Shown: positions 16,804 through 25,630 of the stretch, piece by piece
Layout: each line of letters starts with the position of its first letter
How positions within the stretch are numbered: the first letter of the stretch is position 1
NCBI GenBank assembly: GCA_035542155.1
Contig: DATKLX010000148.1
Location: 1-44,933 of the forward strand
Source of the DNA: DATKLX01 sp035542155
GTDB lineage: Bacteria; Chloroflexota; Anaerolineae; Anaerolineales; Anaerolineaceae
Length of the DNA stretch: 44,933 bases
Direction: 5' to 3'
Notes under the pieces: model-generated
What the model saw: only the letters and a program-made list of their open reading frames with translations
Database searches by the model: none
Told to the model about the DNA's origin: nothing
Translations under genes and position numbers: made by a program

Positions 16804-19190
16804 AAATTCATCGGCGCGGTGTCTCCGGCGGGGTCGTGAACGATAACGGGATAGCTCCCCAGCGCGCCAACGTCCGCGGCAGAGATCGCCGCGTCGAGGT
16901 GCGTCGAGCTGACGAAGGTCGTCGGGCGGTCGGCGCCATTCCAGCGCACCACGCTGCCCGCCGTGAACCCCTTGCCGCTCACGGCGAGGGTGAAAGCCCC
17001 CACCTGGCCTTGCGCCAGCATGGCGGGATAGATGCCAAGCAGGGCCAAAACGGCCGGTCCATTATCCACCAGGATTTTTGACGTAAAGGGCTGCAAAACC
17101 AGGCTGACCGGCTGCCGCACCTGGTCGAGATCCAGGTACTCGCGGCTGCTCAGGTCGACGGTCAGCGGCGATTTACCGGCGTTATAAAAGACAACCGCGC
17201 GGGAGGCCTCCCCCACCGGCTGGGTAAACCAGTTAGTCTTGGAATGGACATCTCGCCCGCTCTTTGCCTGCCAGTCGGCGAAAGTATAGCGGGTCCAGGA
17301 TGGGCCGTAGGCGATGTGCTTGCTCACGTATGGGTGGAAGAAATAATTCTGGTCGGATGAGGCAGCATTGTTATAGCTATACGCATATAAAGTCCAGGCA
17401 TTGGACTTCAGCGCGTACATCACGTTCCCGCTCAGGCTGACCTGGGTCTCGCCGCCGCTGAGATCGATCTGCGCGCTGTATTCACTCCCCGAGGAGGCGT
17501 TGTAGACCGTGTTCCCCACCGCCTGCCCGGTCGAGTGCTGGTAGAGGATCCCGGAGACGGTGGTGTCGATCACCGTGTTTCCGCGGGCTTCCACGTTGCG
17601 CGAATAGTTGTCGATGTACAGGCCCATGCCGAAGGCCGCCCGCGAGGGAGGACAGCCGTCTACGTTGCCGGGGATATCCACGATGATGTTGTTGAGCAGG
17701 TGGACGTTATAGACCGTGGTCGCCGCCAGGCTGTCGCTGCCGAAGACGCGCACCGCGCCGCAGTCGGCTTTGGTAAAGCAGGCCTGGGTGGTGAAGTTGT
17801 TTTCCAGGATCGTCTCGGGACCAAACACATCCACCCCGTTGTAGCCGGTCTTCTCGATACGGTTATCGCGCAGGGTGTTGCCAAAGCCTGAGGTCGCCGC
17901 AACGTGCAGGCGGATGCGGAAGCCGTCGCCGTTCTCGGTGCACTCGTCGCTGGTGAGACCGCAGCCCATGCCGGATTTGCCCAGGTTTTTGACCAGGGCG
18001 ATGTTGCGGATGGTGTTATCCGTGAAGGTCGAGCTGTGGAAATAGCCGCTGACCCCGAACGAGTTGGCCCCATCGATGAGGTTGTTGGCAAAGGTGAGGT
18101 GGTGCCCGCCGCGCAGGCTCTTGATCCCGTCCGAGGGACGCTCGGTCCAACTGCTCAAGAAGATCCCTGCCCCATCCACATCCCGGACGGTCACGTTGCG
18201 CACGGTGATGTCGTGGTAGATGTCCCCGTTCATTCCAGCCGGGGCGCTAATCCCGTGGTTTCCCCAGTTCTTGATCTCCAGGTTGTCGACGATCACGTAG
18301 GCCGTCGCTGCCCCGCCGCTGAGCATGACCCCACCCTGATGATCGTCCGCCTGTACCAGCGAGCCCTCGATATTCGCTGGCGCGCCGGCGGTCGAGTACA
18401 GGTAGACACGCCGCGCAGCCGAATCGTAAAACCACTCGCCGTCCTGGTCGAGGGTCAGGTGGGAGTTGTTGATGAAATAGCCCCAACCGGCGCAGTCGCC
18501 CCAGCTCTCAACAAGGCACGAGAGACCCTTATTTAGCGTCAGCGAGTGGCTGGCGGAAGCGGTCACTTGGCGGTCGAGCATCGACCAGCGGATGTTCTTG
18601 ATGTGGACGATCGCCCCCGCCCAGTTCCCGGCGGGCAGCTCGTTATCGGTCAGTGTATTCCCGCCCGCTGCGTGCCCGTCGACCGTCGAGTAACCCCCAT
18701 TGGGCGCGTCGAGATTGGGCCAGCGCCCGAGGGTCAGGCGCATGCCGCCGCGAAAGAGCTGGTTGATCCCCAGGGGAAAATCAACGCTCGACAGGTCCGC
18801 CCGGTAGACATTCCCCGAGTCCTGGGTCCAACCGGTGACTGGCTTTGATCCGGAGAGAGAAGGCTTATTCGCGCAGCCGAGGGGATAGGAATTGAATTCG
18901 ATCGGCGCGGCGGGCGTCCCGGATTCATTGATCACCAGCGGGTCGGCTCGCCAGGTATCCCCGCACTTGAAGAGCACCCGGTCGCCGGGCTGCAGGTTCA
19001 GGGTGTTGACCTTGGTGACCGTGGCAAAGGGTGCAGCAGATGATAGGCCGTTGTTGGAATCGCTGCCTGAAGAAGTTGATACGTAATAGGTTACTGAGGC
19101 GACAGTTTCAGTCTGGACAGAGCTGTTGACCGGCCGCGTGGGCAAGAAGATGAGCACAAAGATCGATACTACCGGGAAGAGATTTCGCAT
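16752..19190 (-). CDS. Secreted right-handed parallel beta-helix protein
   Basis: This protein of about 812 residues begins with a signal peptide (MRNLFPVVSIFVLIFLP). It then has SGSDSNNGLSSAAPFATV, the usual opening of pectate-lyase-like beta-helix proteins, and many Asn-rich turns (NLIDGAN, DNTIRNI, NNIIVDIPG, GNTVIDT) typical of parallel beta-helix rungs. An IPT/TIG-like Ig domain follows at about 720-800 (IYPAMLAQGQ, VSGKGFTAGS). The protein ends in VYLPLMQR, a C-terminus I associate with exported Chloroflexota proteins. It probably binds or cleaves a polysaccharide outside the cell. I chose ATG 19190 because GAGGAG lies 9 nt upstream; the frame is open 10 codons earlier. Confidence 0.82.
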   Translation of the reverse strand: MRNLFPVVSIFVLIFLPTRPVNSSVQTETVASVTYYVSTSSGSDSNNGLSSAAPFATVTKVNTLNLQPGDRVLFKCGDTWRADPLVINESGTPAAPIEFNSYPLGCANKPSLSGSKPVTGWTQDSGNVYRADLSSVDFPLGINQLFRGGMRLTLGRWPNLDAPNGGYSTVDGHAAGGNTLTDNELPAGNWAGAIVHIKNIRWSMLDRQVTASASHSLTLNKGLSCLVESWGDCAGWGYFINNSHLTLDQDGEWFYDSAARRVYLYSTAGAPANIEGSLVQADDHQGGVMLSGGAATAYVIVDNLEIKNWGNHGISAPAGMNGDIYHDITVRNVTVRDVDGAGIFLSSWTERPSDGIKSLRGGHHLTFANNLIDGANSFGVSGYFHSSTFTDNTIRNIALVKNLGKSGMGCGLTSDECTENGDGFRIRLHVAATSGFGNTLRDNRIEKTGYNGVDVFGPETILENNFTTQACFTKADCGAVRVFGSDSLAATTVYNVHLLNNIIVDIPGNVDGCPPSRAAFGMGLYIDNYSRNVEARGNTVIDTTVSGILYQHSTGQAVGNTVYNASSGSEYSAQIDLSGGETQVSLSGNVMYALKSNAWTLYAYSYNNAASSDQNYFFHPYVSKHIAYGPSWTRYTFADWQAKSGRDVHSKTNWFTQPVGEASRAVVFYNAGKSPLTVDLSSREYLDLDQVRQPVSLVLQPFTSKILVDNGPAVLALLGIYPAMLAQGQVGAFTLAVSGKGFTAGSVVRWNGADRPTTFVSSTHLDAAISAADVGALGSYPVIVHDPAGDTAPMNFYVVEEVHSVYLPLMQR

Positions 19191-19310
19191 CGGATGGATC
19201 TCCTCAAGTGAACCCCCCAACCATTTGATGCTTTGATTTTACAGTCCAAATTTCTCATCGGGGCTGACAGAATGGAAAGGTAGGGTCATCGATCCCTTAA
19301 AAACTGCGCG

Positions 19311-19342
19311 GAAACGAAAAGACCCAGGAGATGCCCTGGATC
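19311..19342 (-). terminator. Rho-independent terminator of the ester cyclase gene
   Basis: On the minus strand GATCCAGG pairs with CCTGGGTC (8 bp, one T-G) around GCATCT, followed by TTTTCGTTTC. It lies about 30 bp after the stop codon of the ester cyclase gene. Confidence 0.65.
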
Positions 19343-19370
19343 TTTGGGTGAAAAGGGTAGGGGCGTCGAT

Positions 19371-19796
19371 CTACCGGCCCTGCGGCTGAGGAACCGGCAG
19401 CAGCCCGAGCTGGGCCAGGACGGTGAAGCGATCCGGCACGCCCCAGTGCTCGCAGATTTTTCCGTCCTTGAAGCGGCAGATGTCGATCACCGTGACGCGC
19501 ATCGGCTTTCCCGTGGGCGGTCCAAAGAAGGGTCCCAGGTTGGTCCCTCGCGCCGTCGAACGGACCCACAGCCGGTCCCCGTCCGCGACCACGTCCTCAA
19601 TAGTCAGGGTGAAATCCGGAAATGAGGCTCGCAGGCCGCGGATGTCGTCTTTGAATCCTTCCAGGTTTTTGTGCAGACCGTCCTGGTGCTCGACGTAGCC
19701 CGGCACAAAGAGCGGATCCAGCGCCGGATAATTGCCCTGGTTAAAGCCTTCTTCAATCACCTTGCGAAATGTTCCCAAATTCTGTTGTTCGTTCAT
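19371..19796 (-). CDS. SnoaL-like ester cyclase
   Basis: This 141-residue protein fits the SnoaL/ester-cyclase branch of the NTF2-like fold. Visible features are an N-terminal helix (FRKVIEEGFNQGNYPALDP), YVEHQDG, the family-like FPDFTLTIEDVVADGDRLW, and the closing DGKICEHWGVPDRF with probable pocket His and Asp. The length is normal. It may act on a small polyketide-like or lipid substrate, which is unknown. AAGGAGA lies 6 nt before ATG 19796. It is divergent from a TetR gene across a large palindrome and is likely its regulatory target. Confidence 0.8.
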   Translation of the reverse strand: MNEQQNLGTFRKVIEEGFNQGNYPALDPLFVPGYVEHQDGLHKNLEGFKDDIRGLRASFPDFTLTIEDVVADGDRLWVRSTARGTNLGPFFGPPTGKPMRVTVIDICRFKDGKICEHWGVPDRFTVLAQLGLLPVPQPQGR

Positions 19797-19832
19797 ACCT
19801 GTCTCCTTTTTCGGTTATACTGATAAGAGCCA

Positions 19833-19869
19833 TCTATATTTAATAAAGTAATACTTTATTAAATATAGA
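19833..19869. promoter_or_regulatory. Perfect 37-bp palindrome, probable TetR operator
   Basis: Arms of 18 nt mirror exactly around the A at 19851; the left arm begins TCTATATTTAATAAAG. It is in the 110-bp gap between the divergent ester cyclase and TetR genes. A regulator bound here could control both promoters. It is very AT-rich against a GC-rich background. Confidence 0.75.
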
Positions 19870-19906
19870 ATTATTATATCCAAATTATCCGGAAAGTCAA
19901 GATGGT

Positions 19907-20569
19907 ATGAAAGATCCGCCTGCATCCAAACGAACCTACCGCTCGGCGCACCGCCAGGAGCAGGCCCGCCAGACCCGCAAACAGATCCTGGATACGGCGC
20001 TGCGTCTGTTTTCTGAGCGAGGCTATCACGCGACTTCGATCGAGGCCATTGCCCGTGAAGCCCAGGTCGCCCCGGAGACGATTTACGCTTCGTTTGGCAA
20101 CAAGCTGGCCCTGCTTACCCGCCTGGTAGACGTTTCGATCGTGGGCGATGAGGAGCCCATCCCCCTGCTCCATCGCGCAGAGATCAAAGCAGCGGAGACG
20201 GAGCCGGACCCGGTCCGCTTGATAGAGAGCTTCGCCGCCAATATCGCCGGGATTATGGGCCGGATGAGCCCGGTCTTCGCCCTGCTGCGTGAGAATGAAA
20301 AAAGCGATGCGAACATTGCCGCCATGCTGGAGCGGCTTTTAACGGGGCGTATGGAGGGAATGCGCTACTTTGTGAAACAGGTTCAGCGGACAGGCGCGCT
20401 GCGCGAAAGCCTGAGCCTGGAAGAGGCCGCTGAGACTACCTGGGCCTTAAGCAGCAGCGAAATCTACCGTTTGCTCACCATCGACCGCGGTTGGTCTCGA
20501 GAACAGTACGTCCGCTGGCTGGCGGATATACTCACCCGGATCCTGCTTAACTTACCCACCCCCAGATGA
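19907..20569 (+). CDS. TetR-family transcriptional regulator
   Basis: This 220-residue protein has a classic TetR N-terminus. The helix-turn-helix is at about residues 25-70 (ARQTRKQILDTALRLFSERG, YHATSIEAIAREAQVAPETIYASFGNK split over two helices). A helical ligand-binding and dimerisation region follows. It is divergent from the ester cyclase, and the palindrome in between is its probable operator, suggesting self-repression. Its 3' end overlaps the DUF1697 gene on the other strand by 18 nt. The ligand is unknown. Confidence 0.88.
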   Translation: MKDPPASKRTYRSAHRQEQARQTRKQILDTALRLFSERGYHATSIEAIAREAQVAPETIYASFGNKLALLTRLVDVSIVGDEEPIPLLHRAEIKAAETEPDPVRLIESFAANIAGIMGRMSPVFALLRENEKSDANIAAMLERLLTGRMEGMRYFVKQVQRTGALRESLSLEEAAETTWALSSSEIYRLLTIDRGWSREQYVRWLADILTRILLNLPTPR

Positions 20570-21097
20570 GCGTTTCGCCGCCATTTTTTTCACCGTGGTT
20601 ATATTGCGGTTGGTCGCCGGGGCGCGAAGCAGCTTCTCCAGGATAGCGTTGGTGAATACCGATTCCCCAAGCGCGCTGTGGCGCAGCCAGTACAGTTCGC
20701 GGCCGTGGAAGTGGAACTCGTCTACCGGGTTGGCCAGCGCCAGCATCTTTTGCTGCGCTTCGGAAATGGGATGCTCCTTGAGGAAGGAGACGTAGAGCGT
20801 ATCGGTCGCCGCCAGTGGAGATGGAAAGGGAGCGTAGCCGGCGATTGCAGCCAGCTCGCCGGGCGTGCGCAGAAAAGTCATTACGGCATAGCCAAGCGCC
20901 TGGGCTAGGTGTGCTTCGATGCGCTTTTCCAGGCCAGGTGCATCTTCATCCGGGCTGCTGAAGAAGACATTGCCGCTCTGGATGAAAGTCTCGACCTGAG
21001 CGAACCCCAGGTCGGCGAACATCTTCCGCAGGTCTTCCATGCGGACGAAGCGCCCGCCGACGTTGACAGCGCGAAGAAAAGCCACAAATTGGGGCAT
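20552..21097 (-). CDS. DUF1697-family protein
   Basis: This 181-residue soluble protein matches the DUF1697 family. It starts with FVAFLRAVNVGGRFVRMEDL, then has FIQSGNVFFSS and a C-terminal YWLRHSALGESVFTNAILEKLL followed by TNRNITTVKKM. All of these are landmarks I associate with the family. Its biochemical role is unknown. The start at 21097 is reasonable, as the product begins MPQFVAFLR. It converges on the TetR gene with an 18-nt overlap. Confidence 0.85.
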   Translation of the reverse strand: MPQFVAFLRAVNVGGRFVRMEDLRKMFADLGFAQVETFIQSGNVFFSSPDEDAPGLEKRIEAHLAQALGYAVMTFLRTPGELAAIAGYAPFPSPLAATDTLYVSFLKEHPISEAQQKMLALANPVDEFHFHGRELYWLRHSALGESVFTNAILEKLLRAPATNRNITTVKKMAAKRSSGGG

Positions 21098-21361
21098 AGG
21101 ATCAGTATACCAAACCGGGGCTTGAAAACTGCTCTCGCTGTACTATAATGGGGGTGAGGGAAAGCAAGTGCTCAGTTGCAAGTTGAGGAAGCCAGCGGCT
21201 AACCTCCACGAATCTTGCATGGGGCGAGACCCCTTTTTAGCCTTTGCACTGCTTTCCCTTATTCCTTTTCTCCGCCTGGAAGTCCACCCGCTACCAGCCA
21301 ACTGAAACGTGATGCACTCTTTCCCTCGCTGCTGGCCCGGTCATGCCGCGAGGCGGGTGAG

Positions 21362-21672
21362 CTAGAGCGAGTTCTGTGGAAGGGCGTGGGCCAATAAATC
21401 CTCCAGCAACGGGCAGAGCGCCTCGCCCTCTTCTTCCTGGACAAAATGGCCGGTTTCCGCAAAGGTTTTCACCTCTGCCCCAGGGAAACCGGCTTTCCAT
21501 TTCTCCAGCTCCACTGGCCGGAAGGCGAAATCTTTCATCCCCCACCCAATCCACATCGGGATCTGTGCCAGGCGCTCACGGCGCTGCCATAGCGATTCGT
21601 ACCACTCGCTCGAACCCAGGACCTCGTGGGTGAAGACCCACGTCCCCTGGCGCTCCATCGGGCGTTGATAAA
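21362..21672 (-). pseudogene. C-terminal remnant of a haloalkane-dehalogenase-like alpha/beta hydrolase
   Basis: About 100 codons encode the C-terminal third of an alpha/beta hydrolase. QIPMWIGWGMKDFAFRP carries the strand 7 acid and ETGHFVQEE carries the catalytic-type His. The N-terminal part with the nucleophile elbow is absent. The open frame continues upstream only as sequence antisense to the PAC2 gene. It is a 5'-truncated relic; AT-rich sequence lies just before the break. Confidence 0.6.
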
Positions 21673-21841
21673 CCTGCAGTATATTAATAACGATTACACC
21701 CTCCCCTCCCCGCAATTCCACCCTCCCTGCCCCGTAGAAGCTGGATTTCGTGCGTGGTATACTAAATAATGTTGGTAAGAATGGTGAATATTTGGACGCT
21801 GTAAAATGGATCAGCGTAGATGAAATGGAAGGTAGTGAAAA

Positions 21842-22792
21842 ATGACTGAGAGCTACGAGTTCTGGCGCAAGCCAGAAGCCGAGGAAATGTATATGATCGT
21901 TGGCTGGCGGCAGTGGGCCGATGCAGGGGCGGTCTCCTCCGGCCTGCCGCAGTACCTGATCCAGCAGACCAACGCGCGTAAGATCGGCCAGATCCGACCG
22001 GATGGCTTCTACATCTTCCAGGTTCCCGGAACGCATGACCTGGTCCGGCCGGTGGTCCGCTACGTCCAGGGATTTCCCGAATCGCTCCAAACCCAGCAGA
22101 ACGAGTTTTATCACACCGGGGACGCGCAGCGCGGTCTGATCATCTTCCTGGGCGACGAGCCGCACATGGACGTGGAGCGCTATATCGCGGCGCTGTTGGA
22201 CGCCGCGCGGGTGCTGGGGGTCAAGCGCATCATTGGCCTGGGCGGCGTGTACGGCGAGGTGCCCTACGATAAAGAGCGGGTCATCTCTTGCAATTACAGC
22301 ATGCCGCACCTGAAACAGGAGCTGGAAGAGCTGGCGGTCACCTTTTCCGACTACCACGGCGGGGCCAGCATCGGATCGTACCTTTGCCGGCGCGCCGGGG
22401 ATCAGGATATGGAATACGTGGGAATGTACTCCTTCGTGCCAACCTACGATTTCTCCCTCCTGGCCCAGACGGGCAGCTCGATCCGCATCGAGAATGATTA
22501 CCGCGCCTGGCTGGGAGTGATGCAGCGGATTAACTATATGCTCAAAATCGGCCTCGACCTGACCAGGCTGGAGAAGAAGAGCGGCCGGCTCAACGACCTG
22601 ATCGAGTCAAAGATCGAGGAGCTGGAAAACGCCAACCCGCAGCTCGGGGTGCGCGAATACCTGCAGCGCCTCTCGAGCGAGTTCCAGGAGATCGAGTTCA
22701 GCCCGCTCGACGACGTTTGGAAGGAGAACCTGCGCGAGTTGCTGGACAAATTCGAGCCCGGCGAGGATGACGACTTGCCCCCCGAGGATTAA
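21842..22792 (+). CDS. PAC2-family protein
   Basis: This 316-residue protein belongs to the PAC2 (proteasome assembly chaperone-like) family found in archaea and several bacterial phyla. Signs are MIVGWRQWADAGAVSSGLPQYL near the start, LGDEPHMDVERY, IIGLGGVYGEVPY and the GGASIGSYLC loop. The C-terminal 60 residues are charged and probably helical. Its bacterial role is not settled. A TATACT box lies about 80 nt upstream and GGAAGG precedes the ATG. The propeller gene follows in the same direction after 34 nt. Confidence 0.85.
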   Translation: MTESYEFWRKPEAEEMYMIVGWRQWADAGAVSSGLPQYLIQQTNARKIGQIRPDGFYIFQVPGTHDLVRPVVRYVQGFPESLQTQQNEFYHTGDAQRGLIIFLGDEPHMDVERYIAALLDAARVLGVKRIIGLGGVYGEVPYDKERVISCNYSMPHLKQELEELAVTFSDYHGGASIGSYLCRRAGDQDMEYVGMYSFVPTYDFSLLAQTGSSIRIENDYRAWLGVMQRINYMLKIGLDLTRLEKKSGRLNDLIESKIEELENANPQLGVREYLQRLSSEFQEIEFSPLDDVWKENLRELLDKFEPGEDDDLPPED

Positions 22793-22826
22793 AAATCTCG
22801 CCACGATACATCCTACGGATCTTTCT

Positions 22827-24179
22827 GTGACAGTGAGCTCCGAAAAATCCACTCGAACCCGCTTTCGCGTCCTCCGGACGCTGCTCTTTTTCGCCGTGCT
22901 GCTCGCCATCGGGGGCGCTTCGGCCATTCTCGCCTTTCCTGCCCTGCAAAACATGCTCACCCCGCTCTCCGAGCGCTACCGCCACGAAGGGGATACGTTC
23001 ATCGCCGACGGGCGCCTACCCGAGAGCGTCCTCTCTTACCGCCAGGCGGTGGAAGCCGATCCTAAAAACGTTCAGGCGCTGCTATCCCTGGCCGGCGCCT
23101 ACGAGCAGCAGGGCCGGCTGAGGCTCGCCAACCGTTACCGCTCTCAGGTAGCTGCGCTGCGCGGTGAAGAGGCGCCTCCCTCTCCTATTCCAGAGACAAA
23201 GCCGCACTCCCTGGCTCTGCACTGGCTGGTCCAGGCCGGCGAAGTCGCCCCGACCGGCGGGGTGATCTCTAACGGCCTGATTCTGGCGGCCTACGAAGAC
23301 GGCCTCGTTGCCGCGGTGCGAGCCGATGACGGCGCGCTACAATGGAAGACTCGTCTGCCGGACTCGCTGACCTCAGCGCCCGCCGCGGATGGGAAAATGA
23401 TCTACGTCGGTGACATCCAGGGCAATCTCCACGCCCTGTCACTGGCGGACGGCCATGAGGCCTGGAGCTTCACCGCCGGTGGATCTCTGCATGCCGCTCC
23501 GCTGGCTGCGGGTGAGACGATCTTCTGCTCCAGCAGCAACGGGACGCTCTTCGCCCTCGCCCCGGATAGATCCCTGCGCTGGAAATTCACCGCCCCCGTC
23601 GGCCTGTACGGCGCACCGACCCTGGCGGAAGGCCGCCTCTACCTGGGTGCGAACGACGGCCGGCTCTATGCCCTCGATGCGAGCAGCGGCGCGCTGGCCT
23701 GGCCGTCCGGGATCGCGACCAACGGCGCAATTGAAAGCCAGCCGGTTGTGGCGGATGGCCGGGTGATTTTCGGTTCCGGCGATGGGCGGATCTACGCCCT
23801 GGCCGTCGAATCGGGCGGGCAGTACTGGCGTTACTCCACGCCAGACGCAGTTTTTGCCCCGGTGGTGGTCCAGGAGGGGGTAGTCTATGTTGCATCGAGC
23901 GGGAAAACGCTCAGCGCGGCGGACTTTCTCAGCGGCAGGCGTATCTGGCAGAGCGAGCTGCCCGCGCCGCTGCGCAACCCACCCGCCGTCCAGGGTGAGC
24001 GCATCTACCAGCTTGGCGAAGCCAACCCGGACCTCTTCGTGCTGGACCGCCAGAGTGGGAAGCTGCTCGAAAGCATCCCGACCGGCGACTGGACTGCGGC
24101 CGGACCCTGGATCGAAGGAAACTCCTTGTTTATACTCGGAAAAGATGGCGCGGTGCTGGCCTACAGCTTACCCGGCTGA
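22827..24179 (+). CDS. Membrane-anchored TPR/PQQ-type beta-propeller protein
   Basis: This protein of about 450 residues has an N-terminal membrane helix (RTLLFFAVLLAIGGASAIL) and one or two TPR-like helices (about 50-105, ESVLSYRQAVEADPKNVQAL). A PQQ-like propeller follows with repeated blades such as VGDIQGNLHALSLADG, GANDGRLYALDASSG, GSGDGRIYALAVESG and FVLDRQSGKLL. I see no quinoprotein active-site set, so a scaffold role like BamB is more likely than a dehydrogenase. I start at GTG 22827; an in-frame ATG at 22767 would overlap the PAC2 gene. The 3' end overlaps the polyferredoxin gene on the other strand by 19 nt. Confidence 0.8.
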   Translation: MTVSSEKSTRTRFRVLRTLLFFAVLLAIGGASAILAFPALQNMLTPLSERYRHEGDTFIADGRLPESVLSYRQAVEADPKNVQALLSLAGAYEQQGRLRLANRYRSQVAALRGEEAPPSPIPETKPHSLALHWLVQAGEVAPTGGVISNGLILAAYEDGLVAAVRADDGALQWKTRLPDSLTSAPAADGKMIYVGDIQGNLHALSLADGHEAWSFTAGGSLHAAPLAAGETIFCSSSNGTLFALAPDRSLRWKFTAPVGLYGAPTLAEGRLYLGANDGRLYALDASSGALAWPSGIATNGAIESQPVVADGRVIFGSGDGRIYALAVESGGQYWRYSTPDAVFAPVVVQEGVVYVASSGKTLSAADFLSGRRIWQSELPAPLRNPPAVQGERIYQLGEANPDLFVLDRQSGKLLESIPTGDWTAAGPWIEGNSLFILGKDGAVLAYSLPG

Positions 24180-25630
24180 AGCGGCACCACGTGGATCGCG
24201 CTACCCGGCACCGGGCAGCCGGTTTCACAGCGCCCGCAGCCGGTGCAGCGCTCCGCATCCACCGTCACCCGCCCGTTGAAGGGGATGGCCGCCTTGACCA
24301 GGCAGGCCTCAACGCATACCAGGCAGTGCGCGCCCTGGTCCCAGGCCAGGCAGGAGTCGCGATGGACGACTGCCAGGCCGATCTTCATCTGGTCCAGGGT
24401 GCGCGGCTGGATCGCCCCCACCGGGCAGACCCGCGCGCACAGGTCGGGGCAGCTCGGGTTCAACGTGCAGGCTCCCTGGCGTGCGACCAGGACCGGCGTC
24501 CCCAGCCCGGCCAGGCCTGATTCTAACAGCGCGGGACGCAACGCCCCCGTCGGGCAGACGCGGACGCATTCCTGGCAGAGGATGCAGGCGCGGAGGAATT
24601 CGGCCTCGGGCATGGCTCCCGGTGGGCGCAGGACGGCTGGGCGCGGGGCCAACTCGGTCAGCGGAGCCAGGGCTGCACCGGCAAGGCCGGTCAGACAGGC
24701 GGCGCCGGCCTGGGCCAGAAGATGGCGACGGGTCAGCGTGGGGGATGAGGCGGAGGCGGCCTTGCGCACCAGCGGGTGGGCCGCTGTCGGCTGCCCAAAA
24801 CCGAAGGTAATGCCACCCTGCACACAGGAGCCGGCGCATTCCAGGCAGAAGGTGCACTGCGAATAATCCGTCGCCGCGGCGTCCTTTGGAATCGCGTTCA
24901 TCGGGCAGTCGCGGCGGCACTCCTGGCAGAGGTTGCACAGCCCTATGGAAATCTGCCGTTTGAACAGAGAAAAGTGAGAGATGAGGCTGATCAGCGCACC
25001 CAACGGGCAGAGATTGCGGCACCAGAAGCGCGGCTGCCACAGCTCGAGGGCGATGGTCGCGAGGAACACCAGCGATACCAGGCTGGCGGTGGCGCCCAAC
25101 CCGGGCCGCTGGGCGGAAAAACTGTTCTGCCCCAGGGTCGTACTCGCGCGCTGAAAAACCACCAGCGGGTCGAAGAGACCCGGGTACTTCAGCGAAACAA
25201 GCGCCGTCCCCAGCAAAAAGGCCAGGAAGAAAAAACGCAGCAGGCTGTTGCGGCTGGCCGCGAACCAGCCGCGCCTTGCACCCGGCGCCTTCCGCTTGCG
25301 CCAGAAGACCAGACCGCGGGTCAGGTCGAGCAGCGTGCCGAGCGGGCAGATCCAGCCGCAGAGGAAGCGACCAAACACCAGTGAGAGGGCCAGGAGAAGC
25401 AGCGGCGCGCCGATCACCAGGCTGGAGAAATCCCCGTGGAGCAACTGCGCGACAAACAGGACCGGGTCCCAGGGGAGCAGCCAGGATGTGAATGTGGGAG
25501 CAGGCGCAAAGGTCGCTTTCTGGTAAACGATCCATGCCAGGGGAAACAGGAAGAGGAGGAGGAAAGCCGCCTGGACCAGCCAGCGCCCCAGGCGGGCCAG
25601 GCCTGGCCGGGGCTTATTCTGGATGCTCAT
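24161..25630 (-). CDS. NapH/YccM-like membrane polyferredoxin
   Basis: This 489-residue protein has several membrane helices in the first 230 residues and many Fe-S motifs. The NapH-type CGWICPLGTLLD and CRNLCPLGAL lie in the membrane part. Later come CNLCQECRRDCP, CTFCLECAGSC, CILCQECVRVCP, CPDLCARVCP and CTGCGRCETGCP. A second hydrophobic segment (about 300-325) precedes the last ferredoxin domains. It should carry electrons between quinone and a soluble or exported partner. Its 5' end overlaps the DUF362 gene by 17 nt, so the two are translated together and probably work together. Confidence 0.85.
   Translation of the reverse strand: MSIQNKPRPGLARLGRWLVQAAFLLLFLFPLAWIVYQKATFAPAPTFTSWLLPWDPVLFVAQLLHGDFSSLVIGAPLLLLALSLVFGRFLCGWICPLGTLLDLTRGLVFWRKRKAPGARRGWFAASRNSLLRFFFLAFLLGTALVSLKYPGLFDPLVVFQRASTTLGQNSFSAQRPGLGATASLVSLVFLATIALELWQPRFWCRNLCPLGALISLISHFSLFKRQISIGLCNLCQECRRDCPMNAIPKDAAATDYSQCTFCLECAGSCVQGGITFGFGQPTAAHPLVRKAASASSPTLTRRHLLAQAGAACLTGLAGAALAPLTELAPRPAVLRPPGAMPEAEFLRACILCQECVRVCPTGALRPALLESGLAGLGTPVLVARQGACTLNPSCPDLCARVCPVGAIQPRTLDQMKIGLAVVHRDSCLAWDQGAHCLVCVEACLVKAAIPFNGRVTVDAERCTGCGRCETGCPVPGSAIHVVPLQPGKL

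Noticed and set aside
21221..21238. GGGG-CGAGA-CCCC-TTTTT as a terminator
   Set aside because: The stem has only 4 bp and no gene ends just before it on the plus strand, so it is too weak to call.
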